A stretch of 61,643 nucleotides of DNA, from positions 1-61,643 of the forward strand of contig JAILAD010000064.1 in NCBI GenBank assembly GCA_024681795.1, read 5' to 3'. Origin of the DNA: Lachnospiraceae bacterium. Lineage in GTDB: Bacteria > Bacillota > Clostridia > Lachnospirales > Lachnospiraceae. Positions 8,866-18,678 of the stretch are shown piece by piece. Each line of letters opens with the position of its first letter. The first letter of the stretch is position 1. Position numbers and translations under genes: made by a program. Under the pieces are notes generated by a model. That model saw only the letters and a list, made by a program, of their open reading frames with translations. It was not told the DNA's origin and searched no databases.

Positions 8866-8941
8866 ATTTTTTTTAATATTTTTATCAATTATGCAATTCT
8901 GCCATACGTTTCGGCATTTCTTTGGGTAAAAACCCCAAAAA

Positions 8942-9478
8942 CTATACCAGCTCGATGATTACCATCATTGCACCGTCACCCTTACGGGGTCCGATTTTTA
9001 CGATTCTGGTATAACCGCCGTTACGCTCTGCATACTTCGGTGCAATTTCGTCAAACATTTTTGCAACCATATCAACCTTTTTGGTTCCGCGTTTCTTTCC
9101 TGCATTTGCATCAGGTACTTCCACAACGGGGTTGAATACTTTCATCATCTGACGTCTTGCATGAAGTCTGGAAGGAAGGTCTTTCTTGATTTCCTTGTTT
9201 ACTTCATCGTATACGGTTACTTTCTTGCCGTCTTTTACTTCTTTAACTCTCTTACCGTCTTTGTCCTTGCGGGCAACCTTAGCGGTTACGGTAACGGTTT
9301 CGTAATTATCCTTTTCTTTCTTTGCAAGAGTGATTAAACTCTCAGCACCTCTGCGGATTTCTTTTGCCTTTGCTTCCGTAGTGGTAATTCTTCCTCTGTA
9401 AAGCAGTGCCGTAATCTGGTTACGAAGTAATGCTTTTCTCTGGCTGGAAGTTCTTCCTAATTTTCTGTACATTGCCAT
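8942..9478 (-). CDS. rplQ: 50S ribosomal protein L17, with an internal insertion
   Basis: 178 residues against about 113-130 usually. The N-terminus ([17 protein letters not shown]) and C-terminus ([17 protein letters not shown]) are standard. The extra length is a Lys/Asp/Val-rich insertion at about residues 57-100, just before the LHARRQ helix, and a shorter Gly/Lys-rich stretch near 118-132. The frame is clean, so this is a lineage-specific insertion. It is the last gene of the alpha operon. Confidence 0.95.
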   Translation of the reverse strand: MAMYRKLGRTSSQRKALLRNQITALLYRGRITTTEAKAKEIRRGAESLITLAKKEKDNYETVTVTAKVARKDKDGKRVKEVKDGKKVTVYDEVNKEIKKDLPSRLHARRQMMKVFNPVVEVPDANAGKKRGTKKVDMVAKMFDEIAPKYAERNGGYTRIVKIGPRKGDGAMMVIIELV

Positions 9479-9503
9479 AGTATTGTCCTCCTTTTAAAAT
9501 TCA

Positions 9504-9534
9504 GATCCGGGCGCCCACGGTCTTACCCCGGATC
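9504..9534 (-). other. Hairpin in the rpoA-rplQ spacer
   Basis: GATCCGGG (9504-9511) and CCCGGATC (9527-9534) form an 8-bp GC-rich stem in the 117-nt spacer. No T-run follows. GGTAAGACCG occurs twice in the spacer on the minus strand. It could be an RNA-processing or stability element. Confidence 0.35.
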
Positions 9535-9595
9535 ATAGGCATGTAATTGCAGGATCTGCGTGCCGTTCGGTCTTACCGCATCACCTTCTGTTTCC

Positions 9596-10579
9596 TTAAA
9601 CTTCGTCGCTGGCTTTGAAGGAAAGGCCCAACTCGTTCAGTTTTGCCACAACCTCATCCAAAGACTTACGTCCAAGGTTACGTACTTTCATCATATCATC
9701 CTGTGTCTTGGAAATTAATTCCTCAACGGTATTGATGTTTGCTCTCTTTAAGCAGTTGAAGGAACGAACGGATAATTCAAGTTCGTCGATGTTCATAACG
9801 AGTACTTTTTCCTTCTCGTCGTCTTCCTTCTCATTCATTACAACTGCTTCCTTTCCGCATTCGGAAAGGTTGATGAACAGTTTCAGATGCTCACTCAAAA
9901 CCTTAGCTGCAAGGCTTACAGCCTCTTCCGGGCTGATGGTTGCATTGGTATATACTTCCAATGTAAGCTTGTCATAATCTGTCATCTGGCCGACACGGGT
10001 ATTCTCAACATTCATGTTTACACGCTCAACCGGTGTATAAATGGAATCAACTGCGATTAATCCGACAGATGCGCTCTCGGATTTCTTTTCTTTATCCTTG
10101 TTACGGTCGGCACTTACATAACCTCTGCCCTTGGTAATCAGCATGTCCATATAAAATCTGGTGTTTTTTCCACCGCTTAATGTAGCAATTACCTGATCGG
10201 GATTCATAATTTCAACGTCCGAATCAACATGGATATCAGATGCCTTAACAACACCTTCCCCTTCAAACTCGATATAAGCTCTCTTGGGATCGTCGGAATC
10301 ACTGTTGTCCTTAATAGCAAGATTCTTTACGTTCATGATGATTTCCGTAACATCCTCTTTTACTCCGGGGATGGAAGAAAACTCATGCAGAACGCCTTCA
10401 ATTCTAACCTGACTTACTGCTGCTCCGGGTAAAGATGCAAGCATAATACGGCGAAGGGAATTTCCCAAAGTGATTCCGTAGCCACGCTCAAGCGGCTCAA
10501 CTACGAATTTACCGTATTTTCCGTCCGGGGATACTTCAGCGATTTCAATGTTGGGGCTGTCAAAATCAAATGCTAACAT
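9596..10579 (-). CDS. rpoA: RNA polymerase alpha subunit
   Basis: 327 residues with the N-terminal assembly domain ([23 protein letters not shown] near residues 34-56) and the C-terminal DNA-binding domain ([22 protein letters not shown] region near 265-290), joined by an acidic linker. It scaffolds beta and beta-prime assembly and contacts UP elements and activators. An AAGGAGGG site precedes the ATG. Its place between rpsD and rplQ is canonical. Confidence 0.97.
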   Translation of the reverse strand: MLAFDFDSPNIEIAEVSPDGKYGKFVVEPLERGYGITLGNSLRRIMLASLPGAAVSQVRIEGVLHEFSSIPGVKEDVTEIIMNVKNLAIKDNSDSDDPKRAYIEFEGEGVVKASDIHVDSDVEIMNPDQVIATLSGGKNTRFYMDMLITKGRGYVSADRNKDKEKKSESASVGLIAVDSIYTPVERVNMNVENTRVGQMTDYDKLTLEVYTNATISPEEAVSLAAKVLSEHLKLFINLSECGKEAVVMNEKEDDEKEKVLVMNIDELELSVRSFNCLKRANINTVEELISKTQDDMMKVRNLGRKSLDEVVAKLNELGLSFKASDEV

Positions 10580-10613
10580 ATCAAGAACCCTCCTTACTTA
10601 TGTTTGGTTAAAT

Positions 10614-11207
10614 TTACTTGGAATACAACTCGACAATTAACATCTCGTTTACAGGCACATCAATCTCTTCTCTGGTAGGAAGATTTTTAATCTCTACCTT
10701 GAAAGCATCCTGATCGGCTGCCATCCATCCGGGAACAAGTCTTCCTCCGGTTACTTCGAAAATATCCTTGATTCTCTGAGTGGAACGTGCTCCTTCAACA
10801 ATTTCAACCACATCTCCGGCTTTGATTAAATAAGAAGGAATGTTGATCTTCTTTCCGTTTACGGTAAAGAATTTGTGATCAACCATCTGTCTTGCTTCTC
10901 TTCTGGTTCTTGCAAAACCTGCGCGGAATACCACGTTGTCAAGTCTGCTCTCCAGCATAATCATAAGATTCTCACCGGCCATACCTTTCATGCGGTCAGC
11001 CTTCTCATAGTAATTACGGAAAGGCTTCTCAAGTACGCCGTAGATGAATTTTGCTTTCTGTTTTTCTCTTAACTGAAGTCCGTACTCACTGACTTTCTTT
11101 CCTTCGCGTGCGGACTTTCTGTTAGACTTCTTGTCATAACCCATTACGCCGGGTTCAATGCCAAGTGCTCTACATCTTTTAATCACAGGCACTCTGTTTA
11201 CTGCCAT
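10614..11207 (-). CDS. rpsD: 30S ribosomal protein S4
   Basis: 197 residues from the ATG at 11207, which has AGGAGG seven bases upstream; a nine-codon upstream extension is not used. The S4 RNA-binding domain (RLDNVVFRAGFARTRREARQMVDH, about residues 92-115) is clear. S4 starts 30S assembly. Placement between rpsK and rpoA is typical of Clostridia, whereas Bacillus keeps rpsD elsewhere. Confidence 0.97.
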   Translation of the reverse strand: MAVNRVPVIKRCRALGIEPGVMGYDKKSNRKSAREGKKVSEYGLQLREKQKAKFIYGVLEKPFRNYYEKADRMKGMAGENLMIMLESRLDNVVFRAGFARTRREARQMVDHKFFTVNGKKINIPSYLIKAGDVVEIVEGARSTQRIKDIFEVTGGRLVPGWMAADQDAFKVEIKNLPTREEIDVPVNEMLIVELYSK

Positions 11208-11274
11208 TTTTCTACCTCCTAGTATTAGAATCACTTCATATCATATAGAAAGTGACTATGCCAATATACTATCA

Positions 11275-11670
11275 TCACACTCTTCTGCGCTTCGGCGGAC
11301 GGCATCCGTTATGAGGAACGGGTGTGCAGTCTGTAATACTTGCTACGTTAAGTCCGTTAGCCTGAAGTGCACGGATTGCTGCTTCACGTCCTGAACCGGG
11401 TCCTTTTACGAATACATCTACCGTTTTCAAACCGTGAATGAGTGCTGCTTTTGTTGCGGTTTCTGCAGCCATCTGAGCTGCATACGGAGTAGATTTCTTT
11501 GAACCTCTAAATCCAAGACCACCGGCAGATGCCCAGCTAAGTGCATTTCCATCATCATCCGTTAAGGTTACGATGGTATTATTAAAGGAAGACTGGATAT
11601 GTGCCTGTCCATGTTCAACGTTTTTCTTGACACGCTTCTTTACTACTTTCTTAGTTGCTTGTTTTGCCAT
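11275..11670 (-). CDS. rpsK: 30S ribosomal protein S11
   Basis: 131 residues. The segment [22 protein letters not shown] start (here [12 protein letters not shown]) and the C-terminal [17 protein letters not shown] tail identify S11, which binds the platform of the 30S subunit. Confidence 0.97.
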   Translation of the reverse strand: MAKQATKKVVKKRVKKNVEHGQAHIQSSFNNTIVTLTDDDGNALSWASAGGLGFRGSKKSTPYAAQMAAETATKAALIHGLKTVDVFVKGPGSGREAAIRALQANGLNVASITDCTPVPHNGCRPPKRRRV

Positions 11671-11757
11671 AAAAACTAACCTACTTTCTTATAATCAATC
11701 TTTTTCCGGCTTTCCTTAAAACCGGATGTTGCGTTTAATACGAAAAAATTAACGAAT

Positions 11758-12126
11758 TTATTTCTTCTTATTTGCAACAGTTCTCTTGGGGCCTTTACGT
11801 GTTCTTGCATTGGTTTTCGTCTTCTGTCCGCGAACCGGAAGTCCTTTTCTGTGACGAATTCCGCGGTAGCATCCGATTTCCTGAAGTCTCTTAATGTTTA
11901 AAGCTACTTCTCTCTTTAAATCACCTTCTACTACCATGGTATCGGCAATAATTTCACCGATCTTCTTAACCTCATCATCGGTTAAGTCTCTGCAACGGGT
12001 ATTCGGATCAACACCTGCTGCTGCAAGGATCTTGTTTGAGCTTACTCTTCCGATTCCGTAGATGCTTGTCAAACCGATCTCCACACGTTTGTCTCTTGGT
12101 AAATCAACACCAGCAATACGAGCCAT
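11758..12126 (-). CDS. rpsM: 30S ribosomal protein S13
   Basis: 122 residues, with [20 protein letters not shown] at the start and the basic tail ending RTVANKKK. S13 contacts the P-site tRNA and 50S bridge B1. It is separated from rpmJ by an unusually long 316-nt region. Confidence 0.97.
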   Translation of the reverse strand: MARIAGVDLPRDKRVEIGLTSIYGIGRVSSNKILAAAGVDPNTRCRDLTDDEVKKIGEIIADTMVVEGDLKREVALNIKRLQEIGCYRGIRHRKGLPVRGQKTKTNARTRKGPKRTVANKKK

Positions 12127-12410
12127 GTTAATATTCCTCCATTTCCTTTTTGTATGACGACCCTCTGTTTACGTTCCTGTTTATAAACAGTGTCTCTTCA
12201 TACAGAATTAACAGTTACTAATTGATTGGGGCCGGGAATTCGACCCAACCGGATTCCTTCCGGTCTTTCCGATACTGAAAAACATTGTCTCGGTATCAAA
12301 AAGTAAATGCACGGATCGCTACAGGATGGCGTCCTCACATTTTTCGGCAAAAATTTTTTGACGGAAAAATCCTTGCCTCAGCCGCAATAAAACGCGCAAA
12401 TAAGACAGCG
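12127..12410 (-). promoter_or_regulatory. Long untranslated spacer upstream of rpsM, candidate leader
   Basis: This gene-free stretch holds several hairpins on the minus strand: CCGGA-AGGAA-TCCGG, a TTGGG...CCCAA stem just after it, a GATAC...GTATC stem, and the 14-bp palindrome CTGTTTATAAACAG. No convincing promoter was found, so rpsM is probably reached by read-through of the terminator at 12411-12438 or by a promoter I cannot recognise. Confidence 0.4.
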
Positions 12411-12438
12411 AAAAAATGTTCCGTTAAGAACATTTTTT
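12408..12438 (-). terminator. Intrinsic terminator directly after rpmJ, inside the superoperon
   Basis: AAAAAATGTTC (12411-12421) and GAACATTTTTT (12428-12438) make an 11-bp stem with a six-base loop and a T-run, five bases after the rpmJ stop. It would work as a terminator or attenuator before rpsM. Confidence 0.75.
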
Positions 12439-12442
12439 TGTT

Positions 12443-12556
12443 TTATCCCTGTCTCTGTTTGTGCTTGGGATTCTCACAGATTACCATGATTTTCCCTTTT
12501 CTTTTAATGATTTTGCATTTCTCGCAAATCGGTTTTACAGATGATCTTACTTTCAT
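12443..12556 (-). CDS. rpmJ: 50S ribosomal protein L36
   Basis: A 37-codon gene with AAGGAGG nine bases before its ATG. It begins [15 protein letters not shown] and ends in KHKQRQG. Three cysteines (11, 14, 27) and His32 form the zinc ribbon of the C+ type of L36. It is bracketed by its own promoter (12591-12619) and terminator (12411-12438). Confidence 0.96.
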   Translation of the reverse strand: MKVRSSVKPICEKCKIIKRKGKIMVICENPKHKQRQG

Positions 12557-12590
12557 GTTAAAACCTCCTTTCAAAAAGTGACCGTTTACC

Positions 12591-12619
12591 ATTGTATCAT
12601 CAAATATTTCAAGATGCAA
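12591..12619 (-). promoter_or_regulatory. Promoter of rpmJ
   Basis: On the minus strand TTGCAT (12614-12619), a 17-nt spacer and TACAAT (12591-12596), with a TG one base before the -10 (extended -10). It lies 35 nt before the rpmJ ATG in the infA-rpmJ spacer. Confidence 0.65.
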
Positions 12620-12701
12620 GAAAAATTTCGTCTTATTTCACAAAATTTTTTGGCACTTTTCATAAAATTTAAAAAAGCCGCTTTGCATCAAAAAACCAAT
12701 T

Positions 12702-12920
12702 TTATTTATCTCTCCAGATAATCCTTCCTTTGGTCAGATCATAGGGAGAAAGTTCCAGTGTAACTTTGTCTCCGGGAAGAATACGGATAAAGTTCTGACG
12801 AAGTTTACCGCTGATGTGCGCCAACACTTCATGTCCGTTTTCCAACTGTACCTTAAACATGGTATTGGGAAGTTTCTCCGTTACCGTTCCTTCAATTTCA
12901 ATTACATCTGATTTTGACAT
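12702..12920 (-). CDS. infA: Translation initiation factor IF-1
   Basis: 72 residues, a single S1/OB-fold domain ([19 protein letters not shown] start, [18 protein letters not shown] core). IF-1 occupies the A site during initiation. GAGGT lies eight bases upstream. It keeps the map-infA-rpmJ order, without the KOW-domain gene seen between map and infA in some Firmicutes. Confidence 0.97.
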   Translation of the reverse strand: MSKSDVIEIEGTVTEKLPNTMFKVQLENGHEVLAHISGKLRQNFIRILPGDKVTLELSPYDLTKGRIIWRDK

Positions 12921-12978
12921 ACAAATTTACCTCGTTGTTCTTTGTAAAAATAAAAGTGTTCTTTAATAAATCATATCC

Positions 12979-13734
12979 TTATAAGAGAGTCAGAATTTCA
13001 GGCTCACCCTCTTCGGTTATTAAAATCGTGTTTTCGTAATGTGCGCTCGGCAGTCCGTCCGCCGTGGTGGTCGTCCAGCCGTCGTCATGGAAAATCACGT
13101 CAGCACGTCCCAAATTGATCATCGGTTCAATTGCAAACGTCATTCCGGGACGAAGCTTTACTCCTCTTCTGTTCATTGCAAAGTTCGGAATGGACGGATC
13201 CTCGTGCATATGCGTTCCGATTCCGTGTCCGGTCAGTTCCTCCACGATTCCGTATCCGAACGGGGTAATATAATCTTCAATCGCCGTACAGATATCATTT
13301 AAATGATTTCCGGCAACGGCTTTCTTAATACCCGCATAGAACGAATTCTCGGTTTCCCGAATCAGTTTTTCTAGTTCCGGTGAGATTTTTCCGACTGCAT
13401 GCGTTCTTGCGGCATCGGAGTGGTAACCCTCGTAGATACATCCGCAGTCGATGGAAATGATATCTCCTTCTTTCAGGATTTTGTCCTTTCTCGGAATTCC
13501 GTGAACGATTTCCTCATTTACCGATGCACAGATGGAAGCAGGAAAACCGTTATAATGTAAGAAATTCGGAATACATTTGTTTTCCCTGATCAGCCTCTCT
13601 GCCATAATATCCAGCTCCAGAGTACTGATTCCCGGCTTTACTTCTTCCTTCAGTCTTTCGTGAATCTCCGCAAGTACCTTGCAGGAATGACGCATAAGTT
13701 CAATCTCTCTCGGGGACTTAATTGTAACTGACAT
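12979..13734 (-). CDS. map: Methionine aminopeptidase, type I
   Basis: 251 residues from the ATG at 13734; the upstream extension (19 codons) lacks a binding site. Metal ligands are visible in ISIDCG, HSDAART, GHGIGTHMHE, FAIEP and the final YENT segment. It removes initiator methionine from nascent proteins. It lies between adk and infA as in most Firmicutes. Confidence 0.95.
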   Translation of the reverse strand: MSVTIKSPREIELMRHSCKVLAEIHERLKEEVKPGISTLELDIMAERLIRENKCIPNFLHYNGFPASICASVNEEIVHGIPRKDKILKEGDIISIDCGCIYEGYHSDAARTHAVGKISPELEKLIRETENSFYAGIKKAVAGNHLNDICTAIEDYITPFGYGIVEELTGHGIGTHMHEDPSIPNFAMNRRGVKLRPGMTFAIEPMINLGRADVIFHDDGWTTTTADGLPSAHYENTILITEEGEPEILTLL

Positions 13735-13839
13735 TTTTCTGTCCTTTCTGCGGTTTCTTACCGCTGCACCTTCCGGCGCTTTGAAAAGCATTTTTTATTA
13801 TTTCTTATTATATTATATTGTAATAAACGCAAATACTGC

Positions 13840-14481
13840 TTATCCCAAAATGGAAACGATGTCGGCAAACACGTCCTTCATGTCTTTGGTACCGTCAACG
13901 GTTTTAAGTACTCCCTTTTCGGTATAGTAATCAATTAACGGCTGTGTCTGCTCATGATATATTTTTAAGCGGTTCAATACGGTTTCCGGTTTGTCGTCAT
14001 CACGAAGGATGAGTTCGGATCCGCATTTGTCGCAGATGTTTTCAGTCTTAGGCGGAATATGTACGATATGATACGTAGCTCCGCAATTTACACACGCTCT
14101 TCTTCCGGACATTCTGTTTACGATATTTTCATCCGGAACCGCAACATCGATTGCATAATCGATTTTGTCTCCCATTTTTTCAAGTGCCTCGGTTAAAACC
14201 TCTGCCTGGGGAATGGTACGGGGAAAGCCGTCCAAAACGTATCCGTCTTTGCAGTCTTCGTTTGCAACTCTGTCAAGAAGGATTTTAACGGTCAGCTCAT
14301 CGGGAACAAGCTTTCCTTCATCCATGTATTTTTTTGCTTCCATTCCAAGATGGGTCTGTCCCTTGATGTTTGCCCTGAAAATATCACCGGTAGAGACATG
14401 GGGAATCGAATATTTCTCGGCAATCATTTTTGCCTGCGTTCCTTTGCCCGCTCCGGGTGCTCCTAACATAATAATCTTCAT
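13840..14481 (-). CDS. adk: Adenylate kinase
   Basis: 213 residues. The P-loop GAPGAGKGT is at 7-15. The lid domain carries four cysteines (CVNC and CDKC), the zinc-binding long form common in Gram-positives. It interconverts AMP, ADP and ATP in the cytosol. It is preceded by a 120-nt spacer with a strong hairpin. Confidence 0.97.
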   Translation of the reverse strand: MKIIMLGAPGAGKGTQAKMIAEKYSIPHVSTGDIFRANIKGQTHLGMEAKKYMDEGKLVPDELTVKILLDRVANEDCKDGYVLDGFPRTIPQAEVLTEALEKMGDKIDYAIDVAVPDENIVNRMSGRRACVNCGATYHIVHIPPKTENICDKCGSELILRDDDKPETVLNRLKIYHEQTQPLIDYYTEKGVLKTVDGTKDMKDVFADIVSILG

Positions 14482-14532
14482 TCCGTAATCTCCTCTTTTA
14501 TACTTATAAGTTTTTTGCCGTACTTTGTCTTT

Positions 14533-14577
14533 GTCTGTTTAAGCGACTAACAGACACACCGCCTTTGGCGGTGTGTC
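14533..14577 (-). other. Strong hairpin in the secY-adk spacer
   Basis: GACACACCGCC (14553-14563) and GGCGGTGTGTC (14567-14577) form a perfect 11-bp stem with a three-base loop, and no T-run follows. A second stem, GTCTGTT (14533-14539) with AACAGAC (14549-14555), shares bases with the first, so the two exclude each other in part. Confidence 0.5.
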
Positions 14578-14601
14578 CGCTGATTAACAATTCATTTTAA
14601 A

Positions 14602-15918
14602 TTAATCGTTTAAGAAACCTTTGTAGTTACGAACAAGCATCTGGGATTCAACCTGCTGTGCCGTTTCAATGACTACGCTGACAACGATGATGATACTGGT
14701 TCCGCCGAAGGATAAGTTAAGTCCGAACAATCCGCTGAAGATGTAAGGAATAATCGCTACGATGGTAAGTCCTACCGCGCCGATGAAAATGATGTAATTC
14801 AATGCGGTGTTTAAGTACTCGCTGGTCGGTTTACCGGGACGAATACCCGGAACAAAGCCTCCTGCTTTCTTTAAATTGTTCGCAATTTCCACCGGATTGA
14901 AGGTAATGGACGTATAGAAGTAAGCAAAGAATACAACCAATGCCACATATACCAGTATACCGAGTGTATATCTCATATCGGAAAGATTGAACCAATGAGA
15001 TGAATTCATATATTTCAATGCTTCCGACCACCAGCCTGTTCCTTTGTAGCCCACCATGTTGGAAATAATAATCGGGAACTGTAACAAGCTTGCCGCAAAG
15101 ATGACGGGAATAACTCCGGCAGTGTTAACCTTTACCGGGATGTTCGTGGAATTTCCGCCCATCATTTTATTACCCTGAATTTTCTTTGCATACTGAATGG
15201 GTATCTTACGTACCGCATCACTTAAAAGAATAACCAGTACGATAAGTCCCAAAACCGCAATAATAATTATTACGGAATTTAAAATTGCTGAAGGAACTGA
15301 TTTACCTTTTACGAATTTCTCAAACAGGTTTATCGCATCCTGAGGGAACGTGGAAATAATGTTAATTACAAGGACGATGGAAATACCGTTTCCAACTCCG
15401 TTTTCCGTAATACGTTCGCCTAACCACATAAGGAAAGCCGATCCGGCTGTCATGGCTGCAATCACACAGATGATACCGAGTGCATTCCGGTAGTTCTCCA
15501 TTAAAAGACCTTTATAACCGATTGCCATTGCACCCGACTCGATTAAAGCAAGTGCTACGGTAAGATATCTTGTAATTGCGGCAATTTTCTTTCTTCCGTC
15601 TTCCCCGTCACGCTGCATTTCCTCTAAAGGAGGAATTGCAATCGTAAGAAGCTGCATAACAATCGAGGAAGTAATGTACGGTGTAATACCGAGTGCCAGG
15701 ACGGACATTCTTTCCAATGAACCACCGGTAATCGCCATCAGAATACCGCCGTCACCGCCGCCCAGAATCTGATCCATTAAGGCTTTAATCTGGGTAGGGT
15801 CAACTCCCGGAATAGGAATCTGGCTTCCGATACGAATAATGACCATCATCAGCAAAGTATATAACAACTTTTTTCGGATTTCCTTGATTTTAAAAGCATT
15901 AATAAATGTTTTAAACAC
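14602..15918 (-). CDS. secY: Preprotein translocase subunit SecY
   Basis: 438 residues, ten membrane helices, the channel of the Sec translocon. It begins at a GTG whose G is the last base of the rplO TAG stop codon (TAGTG), so translation is coupled. IGSQIPIPGVDP and the cytoplasmic loop GIRPGKPTSEYL are diagnostic. Confidence 0.97.
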   Translation of the reverse strand: MFKTFINAFKIKEIRKKLLYTLLMMVIIRIGSQIPIPGVDPTQIKALMDQILGGGDGGILMAITGGSLERMSVLALGITPYITSSIVMQLLTIAIPPLEEMQRDGEDGRKKIAAITRYLTVALALIESGAMAIGYKGLLMENYRNALGIICVIAAMTAGSAFLMWLGERITENGVGNGISIVLVINIISTFPQDAINLFEKFVKGKSVPSAILNSVIIIIAVLGLIVLVILLSDAVRKIPIQYAKKIQGNKMMGGNSTNIPVKVNTAGVIPVIFAASLLQFPIIISNMVGYKGTGWWSEALKYMNSSHWFNLSDMRYTLGILVYVALVVFFAYFYTSITFNPVEIANNLKKAGGFVPGIRPGKPTSEYLNTALNYIIFIGAVGLTIVAIIPYIFSGLFGLNLSFGGTSIIIVVSVVIETAQQVESQMLVRNYKGFLND

Positions 15919-16379
15919 TAGATCACCTCTGCTGTTCCGCCTACGGCCTCAATTTTCTCCTTTGCAGTTTCCGAAAATGCGTTAACTTTTACGGTAAGTT
16001 TCTTGGAAATTTCTCCGTTACCCAAAATCTTAACGCCTTCTACCGTCTGAATTCCGGTATTGATATTTTTGATGATTCCTTTTTCAATCAGGTTCTCGAT
16101 TGTAACGGTATCACCGTTTTCAAAGTTCTTGTCCAGAACGGAAACATTGATTGCAATGATTTCCTTGGTATTTCTGTTCTTAAATCCTCTCTTGGGAAGA
16201 CGTCTGTAAAGGGGCATCTGACCACCTTCAAAGCCGATTCTGGGAGCACCGGAACGAGCCTTCTGACCCTTATGTCCCTTACCTGCGGTCTTTCCGTTTC
16301 CGGAAGCATGTCCACGTCCGCGTCTGAAATTATTGCTGTGCTTAGAGCCTTCAGCGGGGCTTAAATTCGATAAATCCAT
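15918..16379 (-). CDS. rplO: 50S ribosomal protein L15
   Basis: 153 residues. The N-terminal glycine/arginine-rich part ([22 protein letters not shown]) and LPKRGF are typical of L15. It overlaps secY by one base. Confidence 0.97.
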   Translation of the reverse strand: MDLSNLSPAEGSKHSNNFRRGRGHASGNGKTAGKGHKGQKARSGAPRIGFEGGQMPLYRRLPKRGFKNRNTKEIIAINVSVLDKNFENGDTVTIENLIEKGIIKNINTGIQTVEGVKILGNGEISKKLTVKVNAFSETAKEKIEAVGGTAEVI

Positions 16380-16493
16380 TTTGGATCTCCTTTCTTTGCT
16401 ATAAATCGCCCGTTGAACCCGCCGCTTAAAATAAACGGACAGGTTTCCGGACTCGCATTTTTCAAATTACCAATCGGTTTTTGATTCGGAAAA

Positions 16494-16676
16494 TTATTCC
16501 GTAACCTTTAACATGTAACCTACCTGCTGAATCTGTCCTCTGGTGGCTGCATTGTCAGGTAACTCAACTACTTTATGAAGTTTGGTAAGTCCCATTGCTT
16601 CCAAAGTCTTTTTGTGCTTCGGAACTGCACCGATGGGAGACTTTACCAATTCAATTTTTAATGTCTTGTCTGCCAT
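16494..16676 (-). CDS. rpmD: 50S ribosomal protein L30
   Basis: 60 residues from the ATG at 16676 (MADKTLKIELVKSPIG); an eight-codon upstream extension has no support. LVKSPIG and RGQIQQVGYML are L30 hallmarks. Confidence 0.96.
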   Translation of the reverse strand: MADKTLKIELVKSPIGAVPKHKKTLEAMGLTKLHKVVELPDNAATRGQIQQVGYMLKVTE

Positions 16677-16714
16677 TTTATGACTCCTTTCGTTATCCAA
16701 TGTTCAAAACCGGT

Positions 16715-17227
16715 TTAAGCCATAACTTCTTCAACTGACTTACCGCGTTTTCTTGCAACATCTTCCGGATTCTTTACCTGGCTTAAGCCTTCGATGGTAG
16801 CCATAACAACGTTCTGTTTGTTGTTGGAACCCAGGGATTTGGTACGAATATTCTTGATTCCGGCAAGCTCGCATACAACACGGGCAGGACCGCCTGCGAT
16901 GATACCGGTACCACCGGGAGCTCTCTTAAGCAGCACGTTTGCTGAACCGTATTTTCCGATATAGTCATGTGTTACGGAAGCATTCTCATCAAGCGCAACG
17001 GATACAATGTGTTTCATTGCGTCTTCTTTTCCCTTACGGATTGCTTCGGGAATTTCAACTGCCTTTCCGAGACCTGCACCGACATGTCCGTTTCCGTCGC
17101 CTACAACAACAAGTGCCGTAAATCTCATGTTACGTCCACCTTTAACGGTTTTCGTTACACGCTTGATCGTAACGACTTTATCCTTAATTTCTCCTAACTG
17201 AGAAGGATCGATAATATTACGCTGCAT
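16715..17227 (-). CDS. rpsE: 30S ribosomal protein S5
   Basis: 170 residues. The double-stranded RNA-binding domain ([21 protein letters not shown]) and the [16 protein letters not shown] region identify S5, which helps decoding accuracy. It is placed between rplR and rpmD as usual. Confidence 0.97.
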   Translation of the reverse strand: MQRNIIDPSQLGEIKDKVVTIKRVTKTVKGGRNMRFTALVVVGDGNGHVGAGLGKAVEIPEAIRKGKEDAMKHIVSVALDENASVTHDYIGKYGSANVLLKRAPGGTGIIAGGPARVVCELAGIKNIRTKSLGSNNKQNVVMATIEGLSQVKNPEDVARKRGKSVEEVMA

Positions 17228-17247
17228 TATTATTTTCCTCCCTTTCC

Positions 17248-17616
17248 TTAAAACTCAAGACCGGCTTCTCTGGCTGCGTCTGCCAAAGCTGCGATCTTAC
17301 CCTGATATATAAAGCCGCCTCTGTCAAATACTACGGTGGTAATTCCCTTGTCGATTGCTTTCTTTGCAATTACCTTTCCAAGATATGCTGCTGCTTCAAC
17401 GTTATTGGTCTTCTCAAGTTCTGCCTTCACATCCTTGTCAAGGGTGGATGCGGAAACTAAAGTGTTTCCAACGGTATCGTCGATAATCTGAGCATACATA
17501 TGATTATTGCTGCGAAAAACTGCCAAGCGGGGTCTTTCGGGCGTACCGTGAAAACGGTTACGAATTTTTCTGTGTTTCTTAACACGAATTTCCTGTCTGG
17601 ACTCTTTACTAACCAT
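17248..17616 (-). CDS. rplR: 50S ribosomal protein L18
   Basis: 122 residues. [20 protein letters not shown] and [26 protein letters not shown] are typical. L18 binds 5S rRNA together with L5. Confidence 0.97.
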   Translation of the reverse strand: MVSKESRQEIRVKKHRKIRNRFHGTPERPRLAVFRSNNHMYAQIIDDTVGNTLVSASTLDKDVKAELEKTNNVEAAAYLGKVIAKKAIDKGITTVVFDRGGFIYQGKIAALADAAREAGLEF

Positions 17617-17635
17617 TTTTTACACTCTCCTTATC

Positions 17636-18175
17636 TTACTTCTTACCGGTCTTGCCGACTTTACGTCTGATAGTTTCATCAGCATATTTGATACCCTTGC
17701 CCTTGTAAGGTTCAGGTCTTCTCTTATCTCTGATTTCAGCTGCGAACTGGCCAACCTTTTCTTTGTCAATACCCTTAACGGTGATGTTGTTACCGTCTAC
17801 AACGGTCTCAATACCTTCGGGATCTTCCATCTCAACCGGATGAGAATAACCTAAGTTTAAAGTAAGCTTCTTTCCGGACTTGGATGCTTTGTAGCCGACA
17901 CCGTTTACTTCAAGTTTCTTCTCGAATCCTTCGGTTACTCCGACTACCATGTTGCGAATCAAAGTTCTGGTAAGTCCGTGTAAGGACTTCATCTTCTTTA
18001 AATCATTGGGTCTGGAAACAACTACTTCTGCGCCTTCCACCTTGATTTCCATCTCGGAAGGGAGAACACGCTCGAGTGTTCCCTTAGGACCTTTTACAGT
18101 CACTTTGTTATTTTCTGCGACTTCCACGGTAACACCTGCAGGAATCGCGATTGGCATTCTTCCTATACGTGACAT
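17636..18175 (-). CDS. rplF: 50S ribosomal protein L6
   Basis: 179 residues. It begins [15 protein letters not shown] and ends with the conserved [13 protein letters not shown] segment and a basic tail. L6 lies near the sarcin-ricin loop in the large subunit. Confidence 0.97.
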   Translation of the reverse strand: MSRIGRMPIAIPAGVTVEVAENNKVTVKGPKGTLERVLPSEMEIKVEGAEVVVSRPNDLKKMKSLHGLTRTLIRNMVVGVTEGFEKKLEVNGVGYKASKSGKKLTLNLGYSHPVEMEDPEGIETVVDGNNITVKGIDKEKVGQFAAEIRDKRRPEPYKGKGIKYADETIRRKVGKTGKK

Positions 18176-18236
18176 GCCCGTACCTCCTAATATATGTTTT
18201 GTTTGTTTTACAGTTACCTAATTTAAGGAAAAATTA

Positions 18237-18638
18237 CTACCATACAAATGCAAGTACTTCACCGCCGACATTCAGCTTTCTTGCTTCCTTATCGGTGATA
18301 ACGCCCTGGTTTGTGGAAATGATAGCAACACCGAGTCCTCCCAAAACCTTAGGAAGTTCATCCTTGCTCGCATAAACGCGAAGACCGGGTTTGGAAATTC
18401 TCTTGATACCGGTAATGATCTTGTCATTCTTATCAGCACCGTACTTTAATGTGATGTGAATGTCCTTGAAACTGCCGTTATCAACAAGTTCGTATGCTTT
18501 GATATATCCTTCATCCAGAAGAATCTTTGCGATTGCAAGTTTCATCTTGGAAGAAGACACATCCACTGTATCATGCTTTGCAGAGTTAGCGTTACGGATT
18601 CTTGTAAGCATATCTGCAATAGGATCGCTCATTGTCAT
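18237..18638 (-). CDS. rpsH: 30S ribosomal protein S8
   Basis: 133 residues. [15 protein letters not shown] at the start and the C-terminal GVGVIST-like segment (here [11 protein letters not shown]) are typical. In E. coli S8 is the repressor of the spc operon; whether it is so here cannot be seen. Confidence 0.97.
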   Translation of the reverse strand: MTMSDPIADMLTRIRNANSAKHDTVDVSSSKMKLAIAKILLDEGYIKAYELVDNGSFKDIHITLKYGADKNDKIITGIKRISKPGLRVYASKDELPKVLGGLGVAIISTNQGVITDKEARKLNVGGEVLAFVW

Positions 18639-18678
18639 TGATTTTGCCTCCTTAATAATCTACGTAAATCCTTCTATT

